Positions 22,847-35,235 are shown, numbered from the stretch's first letter. The stretch: DNA of 64,000 nucleotides from Panax quinquefolius (GCA_020205615.1 CM035170.1:15352980-15416979); one strand, 5' to 3'. Made by a program: numbers and translations. The notes: generated by a model from the letters alone, not told the origin.

Positions 22847-24062
22847 CTCGTTTGGGTTCCTTGCACTTTGACTTTGCTAATACGATAAAATGCTCTTCCA
22901 GGAACCGCTGACTTTGACTTTTCTCGGGATGTACTTTTGAGTCACCATCCCCACTTGGACTTGGTTTCACTACCGCATAATCTCGAGCGATATGTCCTTC
23001 CTTTTCACAATTATAGCATACCTTGAACTGCTGTGAACAGTTTGGGCTGATGTGTCCCTCTTTTCCACATTTATAGCATACGACCGGTGGTCGTTCTCCT
23101 CCCTTAAAACCAGTTGCTGCTGGTGCTGACGTCTTCACAGTGTCATTGTTGAATCTCCTCTTTTTAAAATCTCCCCCCGACTCGCTTCTTCTATTTTCAT
23201 GGCCACGATTACCACCAGAGTGGTTACCGCTTTTGTCCGAATGTTTTCCTCCCCGCTGGTTTTCATTGCTCCGATGACTGCTGCCACCGGTATGACCCTG
23301 GTTGTGGTCCCTCGGTTGAACATACTCATTATCTCGCTCTAATAATTGAGCCATGTTTACAACATCTGAATATAAAGAAAATTTATGAGAGATAAGATAT
23401 CGTCAATCTCGGTTTTAAACCTCTCGAAAACATCCTCGCTATTCGCTCCTCATTCTCTACCAAATAAGGTGCAAACTCGATAACTCTGCGAACTTCGCCT
23501 CATATTGGGACACCGTCATGTTGTTTTGTTCTAGTCTAATAAACTCTACCTCCTTCATATGACGAATACTTTCAGGAAAGTACTTGTCGTTTAAATGTTT
23601 CTGAAATGTTTCCCAAGACATGCTAAGTGCGGTAGGCTGAGTACGCTTCACAGACTCCCACCAATAGTCTGCCTCGCCACAGAACATAAAGGTGGCGAAT
23701 GGAACCTTCTGTTCCTCCATGCATCCCAAGACATCGAATATCTTGGTAATTTTTTTAACCCACGTCTCTGCCTTGATCGGATCCGGCTTTCCAATAAATT
23801 CTGGTGGTCCCAACTCTTTGAACTGCTTGGTTGTGATAAACAGTGAATTGCTATCATTTCCTCCTGTATTTTGAACACGAGTCTCCCTCGTCTGGTTTTG
23901 TATGAATTGTAAAAAGCTTCTAAACATTCCGTCGTTCATCGTCTGCTCAGTGGTGTTGTTTATAGGAGGAATATTGCCTTCCTGTTGCACGTTCCCCTGG
24001 GTGGTGATTAAAGGTGTCTCCACGGTCTCATTTACTCCACTGTTAACATTCTCAGTCGACAT
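22833..24062 (-). pseudogene. Element B gag
   Basis: Start at MSTENV (24062), preferred over an ATG six bases upstream because it matches copies A and C. The core motifs are DGMFRSFLQFIQNQ, EFIGKPDPIKAETW and GEADYWWE. The frame breaks near 23470 and resumes at 23354 (AQLLERDNEY), then runs through a Gly/His/Asn-rich stretch to two zinc knuckles. CYKCGKEGHISPNC is intact; CYNCEKEGHIARDY has lost its last Cys. Confidence 0.83.
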
Positions 24063-24236
24063 TCTCAAATACTGTCATAAAACAAGGGTTAATTAAAGAA
24101 ATCAACATATCACATAATATCTCTATATACTGACCAACCTATAAATAAGCTTAGGTAGGACACACTAACGAAGGATTTACTCGTCTCTCCCCTCCTAGTT
24201 CTATTCCCCGATTTCCGCCAGAGATCATATCTCTAA

Positions 24237-24248
24237 GCTCTGATACCA
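24237..24248 (-). promoter_or_regulatory. Primer-binding site of element B
   Basis: On the minus strand it reads TGGTATCAGAGC, a perfect initiator tRNA-Met type site, 2 nt from the 5' LTR. Confidence 0.87.
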
Positions 24249-24250
24249 AT

Positions 24251-26880
24251 TGTGACGCCCCCAAAATAGGTATACAACACCCATTCTGAGTCACCAAATA
24301 CATGGTACAGAAACAACTACAACTTTATTAATACAACTGTCGAGCAAAATACGACAACACTTAAACTGTGAGTTTAAATACAAATATTGTCATCTAGACA
24401 ATATCCACACTCAAATAAGTCCTCATTACAATTATTGATACACTATTTTACAAAATAGTGAGGACTACTAAAACAACTTCTAGAACCATCATTCCACACC
24501 CCGGCTAGTACTCGCTACATTCTCGCCTCCTGAGAAGAAAAATGGAACAAAAAGGAAAAAGGTGAGCTCAACTAGCCCAATAAAGAACATTTTGACTAAG
24601 ATAACATAGAACAAATTATCGTTAGTCTTCAACAGGGAAAAATCTAATAGAATACAATAGACAACCAGTTTTAAATCAATATTCGTAGCAAAAATAATAA
24701 TTCATTAGAAGAGTTAAGTAGATAATGAAATCTACTATCTTCTATATATGAATTTAAAAGTTCATCGTCGATATTTTATCCTTGTATCATCAATCAATAT
24801 ATATCTAGAATCAAATATTCATCTTTGCATTACAGGCCAAAGATATTCATCAGTTGGTCATGTTCATCTAAACACCAATTCATCTTTGCACTACGGGCCA
24901 AAGATATTCATCAGAAATCATTCATCTTTGCATTATAGGCCAAAGATATTCAGTAATATCATCATTTAGGACTGAGGATGATGAAAAATATTTTAAAGGA
25001 AACGAATCCAGTGAAACAAAATAACAAATATTAAAGATTCATATTTCGGTTTATCCATGTCCAAAAATATCTCATAAGTAATCATAGTGGAGTAAAATTT
25101 AAGAATGATCAAAACATGGATACAATCAAAGCTAGTATCCATAATAGATATTTTGGAGGAAAAACAAAATTTTAATTTTTCTGTGACAAGTGCCGTATTC
25201 GTGAATAGTGCCGTATACGTGAATTGTAACCCCGACACTAAAAGACAAGAATTTCACAAGAAAAATCTTACCAATATTCCGGCATAATGATATTGAAAGA
25301 AGTAATATTATTTTTTTTAAAAAAAAATAATATCCCTTACCTCAAAAAGACAGTACTTCTGACTGGAATACTGGATATAGAGCTGAAGGGAACTTGCACC
25401 GTATAATAACACTCAAAGTCTTAAAATATTCACAAGAATACGCTCGATAATATGGAGAGAGAAAACTTCAGTTTTTGGTGTGTTTTTCAATTCTAACCTA
25501 AACACCCTATTTATAGGAAAATGCTTAGAACACCAAAGCAGAAAATTTAATAAAATATTAAAATATATTTATTAAATTCTTACGCACACATAATCTGATT
25601 CAAAACATCAGCCACCAAGAGTGACCCACCTCACCTAAATCAAAAAAATGTTTTTCTTATTAAAAATATTTAAAACTTCAAAAATCAATTATTTTGGAAT
25701 TTTAGAACTTCAATAATTCATAATAAATAGTCCTTTTGTCAGAAAAATTCGAAACCTATGTCTTTTCCATAGGAAATTCCATTATCTACAACTTTGCAGA
25801 AGAAAGTTTTTCCAAATTCCAAACAAAAATTGACCGAAATTCACATACGGACGATTTTACACGCTATAATCAAATTTCAGTCAAGAACTGGGTCCACCAA
25901 CATGAAAAATATGTTTTTAACATTTATTACAACAAAAATACTCTTCCTCCTCATATACTCATATATCCCACATTCATTATAAAAATATCACCATTATTAT
26001 ATTATTAAAATATAATAATATATTTAAATGAATTATTTTATTAAAAAAGATAAAATATCAATTTTCAACAATTGTCACATTAAAAAAATTTCTCCATCTA
26101 TATCCACATAAAATGAATATTTTCCTTATCATATAAATTAATAATTAATTATTCACAAATAATATTACGTAATCACAATCTTATCAAACCGTGTCGCTCC
26201 TCAGAAAGAGGGGCTTTCCAATAAGGATCTCTCCTTATCGGGCGCTTAATTAGGTGACCAAACCTCTCCTTGGAGCATAACTTTCTAGACATTGTTAATA
26301 ATATTATCTAATAATATTATTCAGATAATATGAATTATTGCTTCGATAATGGAAAATAATCGTAGTAGTGACAATTATTGAAACAACAAGAAATATAAAA
26401 TATCAACGTAGCAATTATTGAATCAATAAAATAAAATATTGAATAGTAATTATCGTAACAATTATCGAGTAGTGCTTTCTTACGTAAGAATCAATAATTG
26501 GTGCAATACCGCAATGCTACTATCTGCAACAACGCCAGACATCGTGTTTTTAACCACCGGGTATTCCAACAAGATTAATTCAGAATAACTACGCCGTTAT
26601 TTATAAACAACTTATACTTGTCGCTTTCTTCATCCAATCGCTTTTTAGTTATGGGGCCACAAAAATCGCTCAAGCCGTCATCGAATATTCTCGACAGAAA
26701 GAATATTTCCACGACCAAACGAATATTCTCCGATAAAATGAATATTTTATAACCACTTGCTTATTTGAAATATTTGCGTATTTTACCCATAACTAACCAC
26801 ATTAATCAATTCAACCCTTACTATTTCAAAATAATAAATTGAGAAATTCAATTTCATTTATAATAAGTTGGGGTCTTACA
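24251..26880 (-). repeat. Element B 5' LTR
   Basis: 2630 bp, starting TGTGACGCC and ending CTTACA. It differs from 16747-19405 by scattered substitutions and small indels, with more change near the 26160-26700 end. Hairpin units (24821-24846, 24887-24912, 24925-24950) are better preserved here than in the partner LTR. Confidence 0.88.
25508..25517 (-). promoter_or_regulatory. TATA box, element B 5' LTR
   Basis: CCTATAAATA on the minus strand. As the 5' LTR copy it would drive full-length transcription. Confidence 0.6.
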
Positions 26881-26885
26881 GAAGG

Positions 26886-27845
26886 AATATTTAAAGAAAA
26901 ATTAGTTGAGAATTGGGGGGATTCATTCATTGAGAGCTGGAGACTAAGCAAGAGATTGTGAGAAGAATCCAATTGAAGATTGGAGCTTGGGAGGTTTTCT
27001 TTTAGAGTTTCTTCTTCTTCTTATTTTTAATTGTGTAATTCTTCAAAGATGATTTTCATAAGATTATTGGTTTTATTATTTGTTATGAACTAATTCTTTT
27101 ATTAAGACTACCAATTGAACCTTTTATGTCTATGAATTAATTATTTGATTTATTTCAATTATTTATGTCAAGCTGAATTGTTTATTATGTCTTGTGCTTA
27201 TTGATTAATTATTTGGCTATTAATTACCGTGTTACTCTAGAAGGATTCAGGAGATGAAATCTAGGGTTGGAGCTGGACATGATAACATGTATGCTTGATT
27301 ATTTGCATGAGACGAATAATTAGGGTCGTGAATTGAATAGGAATATCTGTTCACTGCATGTAACAAATTGAGAATTGGAACTTAATGGGTTTGATTTAAT
27401 TATTTTGCATAGGAATATCGTAAGATTAATTGAATTGAATAAAAGTTAACTGATCACTTGGGAAAGGGCTTTTAACACTTAGAATTTCTGTTAACAATTC
27501 AGTAGGCATAATAATTGGATTAATTGAATAATTGGTTTATAGTTCATAATTGGGGATATTGGAGTCTTAATCTTTATTTATCTAAATTAATTCGTTGAGA
27601 TTTAATCTTTATTTATTTATTTGAATTAATTTTAGAGTAATCTAGTTTTAATTGATTAATTTAGTTTTCTTAAATAGAAAAAACCATAGTTTGCAGTTGT
27701 TTAAATAAAATTGAATTGGTATAGTACTAGTAGTTGGATGTTATTTATTGGAATTCTCTGTGGGATCGACACTTAATTTTATCACTTTATTACTTGTTGA
27801 CCGTATACACTTGCACGTATTTATTGATTGCGAAATCGACCAACA
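26886..27845 (+). repeat. Athila-R 3' LTR, right part
   Basis: Continues 16417-16746 after element B and its TSD. It carries the block 'ctctgtgggatcgaca' near 27757 that typifies Athila/Tat LTR 3' ends, and ends about 'atcgaccaaca'. The rebuilt LTR would be about 1.29 kb. The right border is good to a few bases. Confidence 0.65.
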
Positions 27846-28481
27846 CCTTTACTTTATACTATAGAACTTTTTGACTAATATTGAATATGTGCAAGAAAAC
27901 GCTTTCTTCGGGCGGCACCGTCCCATATATAAAGGATCTGAAGCTGAAAAGGATGCCGCCCTGAGTGAGAACGCCATTCTAAACTCAACCTTGGCCCGAG
28001 AAAGAAGCCAACACGGAGATATCCTCCTAACCAATGAGGGTCTTCAGAAGGATTTAGCTCTGAAGACCAAGGTCAGTCAACGAGCTACAGTCAACGAGCT
28101 ACAGTCAATATGAACGTCGACTTAGTTCAAAAGAATGATTCTCTTCGGAATCATAATGAAGCTCTTGCCAAGGCCAACCTGAGCTTGACGAGGCAAGTCG
28201 ACGAAGTCAAGATGAAGGCTCAAGCTGACAAGGAAAAACACTTGATCAGAAGTCGTAAGCTTCAAGATAAGTTGTGAGCACTGGAGGAGCTAGGTCCGCC
28301 TTTGACCGAAGACCTTCGTAAACAAATCTAAGAAGATTACCAAAGATCTGAGGAGCTGAATGAAGAGGTCGTTTTAATGTTTTCTGAGGGGTATGAGGTC
28401 TGTCGAAGCAAGGGCAAAGAAAAGCTTGTCGCTGCCAAGTTAGATCCCAGAATTCTCGACTCTTCGGAAGACGAATATTGA
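27846..28481 (+). pseudogene. Antisense extra ORF of Tat element D, coiled-coil tail
   Basis: A charged, helix-rich reading frame opposite to the Tat genes: SEAEKDAALSENAIL, RNHNEALAKANLSLTR, QVDEVKMKAQADKEKH, ending LDSSEDEY with a stop at 28479. The alternation of Ala/Leu/Glu/Lys suggests a coiled coil. The 5' part is cut by the Athila-R LTR. A 14-bp tandem duplication (28074-28108) shifts the frame; TGA at 28275 and TAA at 28329 interrupt it. Tat-lineage elements are known to carry extra ORFs between pol and the 3' LTR, often antisense; this fits by position and strand. It could instead be a scrap of host gene. Confidence 0.5.
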
Positions 28482-28798
28482 AGATGCTTTTAGCTTTAGG
28501 ATTTCTATAAAAATTTATGTCTTTTTTGTAATCAGTTTATATCAATGAAATATTATCTTCGTTCCTTATTACTCCCTTGCAATTATTTATTGTCAATAAT
28601 TCATCATCAAGCAACTTGAAAAATATACAAGCTCTTTTTCTTTTAAACTTAACTTAAACTATTTAGTCAATAATTAAGCAAGTTATATAACAGATAAGAT
28701 CAAGTAATAATGCAACCCGAACTCAACACTAAAACAAAATCAGGTAATAAAGTAATGCAATACTTATTCATTACCGAAGTGTGAGGCAAATCTGCATC
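28482..28798. other. AT-rich spacer between antisense ORF and repeat array
   Basis: No ORF. It contains 'aatgaaatatt' near 28545, which could serve as a polyadenylation signal for the antisense ORF. Otherwise nothing is recognised. Confidence 0.4.
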
Positions 28799-29327
28799 AT
28801 ATGGAATTTGTTTACCACACAGGGCCTAACAAATTCACAGGTCACACCTACCAGATAGGCTACCATTGAATGGTCAGCGAGTTCACCCGAACCTCCGTAC
28901 GCCATATAGAATTTGTTTACCACGAAGGGCCTAACAAATTCACAGGACACACCTACTAAATAGGTTACCATCGGATGGTCAGCAAGTCCACCCGAACCTC
29001 CTTATGCCATATGGAATTTGTTTACTACGAAGGGCCTAACAAATTCACAAGACACACCTACCAAATAGGCTACCATCGGATGGTCATCGAGTCCACCCGA
29101 ACCTCCTTATGCCATATGGAATTTGCTTACCATGAAGGGCCTAACATATTCACAAGACACACCTACCAAATAGGCTACCATCAGATGGTCAGCGAGTCGA
29201 CCCGAACCTCCTTACGCCATATGGAATTTGTTTACCACGAAGGGCCTAACAAATTCACAGGACGCACCTACAAAATAGGCTATCATCGGATGGTCAGTGA
29301 GTCCACCCGAACTTCCTTACACCATAT
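28799..29327. repeat. Five-copy 105-bp tandem repeat
   Basis: The marker gaatttg recurs at 28804, 28909, 29014, 29119 and 29224, exactly 105 bp apart. Units differ by only a few substitutions. Because 105 is divisible by three, the array stays open on both strands (28975-29379 plus, 28771-28971 minus), giving a 35-residue repeat. I read these frames as by-products. Tandem arrays in the 3' untranslated region are a known habit of Tat/Ogre-type elements and can seed satellites. Confidence 0.9.
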
Positions 29328-29425
29328 TACTGAACAACAACGAACAGAAGACCAATTGAGAAAAAAAATCTTTTATTGATGATGATTCAAATATTTACAG
29401 ACTTCGGTATACTAACACTTCTCTA

Positions 29426-30361
29426 CTGAAAATACTTCTGAAATCTACCAGCATCCAATGTATTCTTTATTTCAGATCCATCTAATGCCCTCAACCGATA
29501 AGTCCCTGGTTTCGGTACTTAATTAACTTCATAAGGTCTTTCCTAGTTCGGCATTAGCTTTCCCAAATTTTAAGGCGTAGACGCTTCAACTTCCCTGAGG
29601 ACGAAATCTCCCACTTCAAACCTTCGAAGCTTTACCCTCTTATTGTAGTACCTAGCTACTCTTCGCTGATAGGCTGCCAATCTAATCAAAGCTATTTCTC
29701 TGACTTCTTCAAGAAAATCCAAATTGACCTTAAGCCCTTCTTCATTGTATATCTCCTTAAACTGGCTGACCCAAAGACTTATAGATCCAATTTCAACTTG
29801 GACTAAGGCATCAGTACCATAGGCCAGCCTGAAAGGTGAATCTCCCGTCGTAGTCCTCGGTGTAGTCCGATAAGCCCATAACATGCTGAGCAGCTCTTCT
29901 GGCCATCTTCTTTTAGCCTCATCCAGTCTACGCTTGATCCCATTCAGAAGCGTTCTGTTGGTTACCTCAACCTGCCCATTAGACTGTGGATGATCTACCG
30001 AAGTCCTTCTATACTGGATTCCCAACTCCTTTAAAAATGCTTCAAACTTCGATCCCACAAACTGGCGTCCGTTATCTGAAATCACCACCTTAGGAATTCC
30101 GAAACGAAACACTACAGATTCTTTCAAAAACTTCAAACACTCCTGTTCCGTTATCAACCTAAGTGGTTTTACTTTTACCCATTTGGTCATGTAATCAATT
30201 GCAACTATAACAAAACTGACCTGACTTTTAGTTTTTGGCAATGGACCCAGTATATCCACCCCCCACCCCCCCAGACAGCAAAGGGTATAGGAGATAAAAT
30301 CGAGTATAGCTCTTCTGGTGGCTGATATGGGATCGGACTGTTGAGTTGGCACTTCTGACAC
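29426..30361 (-). pseudogene. Tat element D integrase
   Basis: The core has IDYMTKW, ISDNGRQF and NGQVEVTNRTL, so all three catalytic acidic residues are present, then LWAYRTTPRTTTGDSPF and the C-terminal tail GDFVLREVEAS. Three stops interrupt the last 50 codons before the natural TAG at about 29426. The zinc-binding part (ending CQKCQ) lies in the neighbouring frame up to about 30500; the change of frame is at a duplicated G-run, 30256-30272. Confidence 0.82.
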
Positions 30362-31131
30362 TTCTTTATGTACACCGTAGCTTCTTTAAAGATTGTAGGC
30401 CAATAGTACCCCTGTCGAAGTACTTTGTAGGCTAATGACTTCGCAATCATATGGTCGCCATAGATGCCTTCGTGAACCTCTCGAAGAGCATATTCAGCTT
30501 CGGATGGAACCAAACATTTCAAAAATGGAGACGAAAAAGCCCTTCGATACAAATCTCCATCAATAAAAACAAAGTTAGCACTCTTGTACTTAACTTTTTT
30601 AGCCAGCATCTGATCCGAATGAAGGATGCCATCTTCCAGATACTCCAGATATGGAGTAGACCAACAGTTAGAATGTTCAACATACATCACCAATTCATGT
30701 TGGATACTAGGCAGTTGCAGGATCTCCAAATAAACAAATCCATCAAAATTACTCGCATCTGTAGTAGCCAGCTTCGATAATGCATCGGTAATAGAATTAT
30801 CATTGCGTTCAACTCCTTGAAACTCATAAGACATGAAATACTGAAGCCGGTCCTTCAACTCTGCCAGGTACTTGATCATTCTTGGTCCTCGAGCTTCATA
30901 CTCCCCTGAAATTTGTTTGACGACTAGCTGAGAGTCACTGTAAATGATTAACTTCTGAACTTCGAGACTCTTCACCAGTCGTACGCTTGCCAACACCGCC
31001 TCGTACTCTGCTTCATTATTCGTTGCTCTGAACCCAAATCTGATGGCCTGCTTCACCTTAAATCCCTCCGGACTTGTCAAAATAATCCATGCTCCACTAA
31101 TGTTTGAAGTAGAAGATCCATCTGCATACAA
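30362..31131 (-). pseudogene. Tat element D second RNase H and integrase zinc region
   Basis: The frame opens YADGSSTSNISG, followed by FGFRATNNEAEYEAV, IIYSDSQLVVKQ and ITDALSKLAT: the four acidic positions of an archaeal-type RNase H, in addition to the one fused to RT. This second copy is a hallmark of the Tat lineage. It leads into HEGIYGDHMIAK and CQKCQ of the integrase zinc module. This stretch itself reads open to about 30205. Confidence 0.83.
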
Positions 31132-31197
31132 AGTCCACGAGCTCTGCTTCTGTTAAAGGACTGTAACTGCTCTATCAGACCCTTCGGCTTCTCCTAA

Positions 31198-32707
31198 GCT
31201 ATCATTAGGTTAAGAAAACGAACACTCGACCACGAAATCAGCCAAGGCCTGCCCCTTAATAGCTATCCGGGGATGATATTCTATGAACAATTGGGATAAC
31301 TCCATTGTCCAAGCAGCAAGTATCCCCAAAACTTCAGGCTTACCCAGAACCTTCTTCAGAGGTTGATCCGTGTAGACTACTAACAACCGACCTTGAAAAT
31401 ATTGCCTAAGCTTTCGACTAGCTATCATCAAAGCAAAGGCAAATTTTTCAATGTTCCGATACCTTGTTTCAGCATCCCTAAGGACATGTCTTACATAGTA
31501 AACTGGGTGTTGCTTACCCCCAACTTCACTCACCAAAACAGCTCCTACTACCAATGAACTAGCTGTTATATACAAATAAAATGGCTCGGCAAGAGCGGGA
31601 TTCGCTAACAAAGGTGCTGAAGACAAATACGTCTTTATGCCCTGGAAGGCGTCTTCATACTCCGATGTCTACTGGAACGTCTTCGCATTCTTCGGCCCTT
31701 TCTATGTATTAAAGAACGGCTAACACCTTTCTGTCGATTTAGACATGAATCTCCTCAGAGCTACAATTCTCCCCGTTAGACGTTGAACATTATTAAATGA
31801 TTGAGGAGTCTTCATGTTCAAAATAGCCTGGATCTTCTCCGGATTAGCCTCGATACCCCTCTAACTGACTAGATAACCCAAGAATTTACCTTCCCCGAGA
31901 CTGAAAGTACACTTGGTCGGATTTAGCCTCAAATTGTGATGATTCACCATCTAAAAACATTCTTCTAAATCATCCAAGTGCTTCTGTACCATCATGCTCT
32001 TCACGATCATGCCGTCGACATACACCTCCATATTCCTCCCCAGTTGTTCTCTGAATACGAAGTTCATCATCCTCTGATAAGTGGCTCCGGCGTTTATCAA
32101 GCCAAACATCATCTTCTTATAGGCATACACCGAACGATGCGTAATGAATGTCGTCTTCGGTATATCCTCTTTACACATTGAAATTTGGTGATAACCAGAA
32201 AAAGCTTCCATAAACCTAAGTAAGGCATACCCCGAAGTCACATCGATGAGTTGATCGATGTGAGGCAAGGGATAGAAGTCGTTCGGGCAAGCTTTATTCA
32301 AATCCGTGTAGTCGATGCAGACTCGCCATTTTTCGTTCTACTTCTGGACTAACACCACATTCGTCATCCATTCCAGGTAATCTATCTCGAAGATGAAATC
32401 TGCAGCCAACAACTTTGCAATTTCTTCATCAATGATCTTATGTCGCTCTGGTGCAAAAATCTTTCTTTTCTACCAAACTGGCTTCTTCGATGGGTCCACT
32501 TCCAGTCGATGCTCAGCAACCTTCTGGCTCACCCCCGGCATATCGTTAGGCACCCATGCGAAGATATCTGTATAACACCGTAGGAGCTCTATAAGGTTTG
32601 TCCGGAGAGGTTCCGACAGACCCGAACCTATCTTCACTGTTCTGTCCTTTTTGCCAGGAATCACTTCGAACTCTTCCGTCTCTCCAGCTGGCATGACCAA
32701 TGGTTCT
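31198..32707 (-). pseudogene. Tat element D reverse transcriptase and first RNase H
   Basis: From the right: TDIFAWVPNDMPGVSQ (32757-32470 frame), a stop before KRKIFAPER, a second stop near 32341, then NKACPNDFYPLPHIDQLID and FSGYHQI. The catalytic box reads YVDG (codon GGC at 32013-32011, minus strand) where YVDD is expected, so the polymerase centre is lost. RNase H at 31626-31210 ends in the conserved QALADFVVE. Further stops lie between 31630 and 31950. Element C is inserted immediately to the right. Confidence 0.82.
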
Positions 32708-33747
32708 TGTAAGACCCCAACTTTTATTAATAAAGATGAATTTTCTATAAATATCATTTTTGAATATTAAAGTGTGAATTTATTATAATGTTATAGTTGT
32801 GGGTAAAATTATAAATTTTGAAAAGTACGCTAGTTGTTATATTATATTCAATTGGTCGGGGAATATTCGTACGATGGCACAATCATTGGTGGACCCCACA
32901 ACGGAATTATTTTCAGAATGAGAAAACGATAAAAATATCTTTTTATAAAAATAACGGCGAAAGTTTTACCATTAACCGTTGATATAATCGGTGTTAAAAG
33001 TACAGTAATACGCGTGTTTGCATAGTAGCACACGGTATTAATTATTGATGCATACGTGAGAAGTCATTCATTTTTATTATTGCTACAGTAACTGTTGTAT
33101 AGTATCTCACGTTATTTGATTCAATTATTATCAATATTTTATATATTATTAAATCAATAATTGAGATGACAAGTTATTCTAATTATTATATGCATAATTA
33201 ACAATGTCTAGAAAGTTCTGTCGAGAAAAGGGGTTTGGTCATCTAATTGAGCGCCAATAAGGAGAAATCCTTATTGGAAAGCCCCATCTTTCCTGGGAAC
33301 GATCTGGTTGTTAATATTGCGAGTTATAATAATATGAATAAAGGTTGTTAAAATATTGAATGGATTTTTATGAAATATTTGTTGTAAATTGGCTTATTTT
33401 ATGGACCCCTATTTATCTATTTTTCAAAATATTCGGTAGAAAATTATTTAATATAATAAAGGTGGGGCCACATATTGGGCCCACTAAAGGAAATGAAATG
33501 GTGGAGGAATCTGGGAATGGTCACGGGAGGAGTAATGTTTGTTATATTATATTATATTATATATATATATATATATATATATGTTATATAATAAGTTTTG
33601 TTTTTTATGAAAAATAGAATATATTATATTTTATTATGCATAGTGTTTGCATAGTAAAATCAAAAAAAATTCTTCTGATGCAGCGCCCGTGAATTTCTTT
33701 CTGTTCAATTCGTGAGAATTTTTTTTAAATAGTATCCTTTCCATTCT

Positions 33748-33759
33748 CCTATAAATAGG
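33748..33759 (+). promoter_or_regulatory. TATA box, element C 5' LTR
   Basis: CCTATAAATAGG, a 12-bp motif conserved in the partner LTR (41155, one base changed at the end) and in LTR E (62658). Confidence 0.65.
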
Positions 33760-34166
33760 ATGCTTAGTTAGAATTGAAAATCACACCAGAATCAGAGAAT
33801 TCTTCTTCTATAATATCGAGCGTATTTCTTTTTTTAGTTTAAGGAAACTTTGAGCGTAGAAAATAGTTCAAGTTTTCTTCAAGAATATATCCGCTATATC
33901 AGTTGGAATACTCTTCTTTTCAAGGTAAGGGATGTTATTTTTGTTCAATATTCATATTAAATAATATTTTCTTCCATACTCTGTAGTATGTAAGTAATAT
34001 TAATTCGTTTCAGATTCTTAATTCTATACTCATTTTGTTAAAGTTTTGGCTTCTATACTCCATGAAATTAGTAGAATATTCTTGATATTTGCACTTCATC
34101 CAATATCTTTTCATGGAAATATTATTCTGAGCATTCTTGATAAGTTTTAACTTTTTCATGCTGAGG

Positions 34167-34251
34167 TACTATTCACGGGGTTACTATTCTCGGAGTTACT
34201 ATTCACGGGGTACTATTCACTCGGTTACTATTCACCCGGGGTACTATTCAT
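34167..34251. repeat. 15-bp tandem array, TACTATTCAC core
   Basis: Six units start at 34167, 34181, 34197, 34211, 34226 and 34242, separated by G/C-rich linkers such as ggggt and ccgggg. The copy in the 3' LTR (41572-41656) keeps the same order. The core is the reverse complement of the GTGAATAGT core in the A and B LTRs. Confidence 0.8.
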
Positions 34252-35235
34252 GACAAAAATTAATTTTTTTTCGGTCCAAATTATTTTTGATACAATATTA
34301 TTCAAGAATTTTACTCCACAAAGCAGTGTCATGTTGATAATTTGGACATTATTGAATTCTGGATAAATTAAATTATAAATCTTTAAAAATTTATCATTTG
34401 TTTTCTTTTAATTGAATTCTTATATCATTATCATCATCCTCATGTTTATATTGTTATGAAAGTCATCTTTGGTCGTAGTGCATAGATGGACTTGGTATGA
34501 TTATGACGAGGGATTATTCGGTATAATCATGACCGTAATGTTACAAATGATGTGGTAAGTCTTCATTAGCCCGTAGTGTATTGATGGACAGTTGTTGGCA
34601 TGATCATGACCATTGATGAAAACACGAATATCCTCGGCCAGTAGTGCATGGATAATTTATGGTCGTGATACTAAAGAATATCCTTAGTCAGAAGTGTGGG
34701 GTGATTCAATGATGTGGATTATTTATTGTCGAGTCTCAAATGATAAAAGTGATGATAAACTTTTTAAATCATAGAAGATATTAGATTTCATGCTCTACTT
34801 GACTCTTCTAATGGATTGCTTGTTCACCGCAGCTTAAACTTGATGTTTATTATATTTTATCGCTTTAACACACCGTTGAAGGCTAACGATAATTTATTCT
34901 GCATTATCTTAGTCATAATATTTCTTCTTCGGGCTAGTTGAGCTCACCCTTTGCTTTCATTATTCTCTCGTGAAAATGAGAATATAGCCGGGACTAGTCG
35001 GGGAACGAGAGTGATGGTCCGAGATGTTTGCATTAGTAGTCCCTCACTATTCTATGAAATAATGTGATAATAAATGTATTGAGGACTTATTTTGAGTTTG
35101 AATATTGCTCAGAAGATAATATTTGTATTAAAACTCACATTTCATTTTATATATTTAAGTTTGTATTTGTATTTTGTACCATATTTTTGGCGACTCAGAA
35201 TGGGTGATGTATACCTATTTTGGGGGCGTCACAAT

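Larger units (their letters stand above)
16747..26880 (-). mobile_element. Element B: Tekay-like Ty3/gypsy chromovirus
   Basis: A 10.1-kb element with TGTGACGCC/CTTACA ends and LTRs of 2659 and 2630 bp. It has an iMet-type primer-binding site, a polypurine tract and a full domain order: gag, protease, RT, RNase H, integrase, chromodomain. Flanks aaagg (16742-16746) and gaagg (26881-26885) are a 5-bp target duplication with one mismatch. It is the same family as element A, inserted into the Athila-R LTR. Several frameshifts make it non-coding as it stands, but all modules are present. Confidence 0.88.
32708..35233 (+). repeat. Element C 5' LTR
   Basis: 2526 bp, TGTAAGACCCC to GGGGGCGTCACA. 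It contains CCTATAAATAGG at 33748, a TA microsatellite near 33549-33583, a six-unit ACTATTCAC array at 34167-34251, and imperfect hairpins around 34450-34550. Confidence 0.88.

Noticed and set aside
27846..28481. Last exon of an ordinary host gene
   Set aside because: Not excluded, but the place next to Tat 3' repeats and the antisense orientation fit a known kind of Tat extra ORF better.
28799..29327. CRISPR-like array
   Set aside because: Units are contiguous near-identical 105-mers with no unique spacers, in plant retrotransposon DNA.
28771..29379. Repeated 35-residue proteins on both strands
   Set aside because: They are translations of the 105-bp tandem repeat, open only because the unit is divisible by three; no start context or domain supports a gene.
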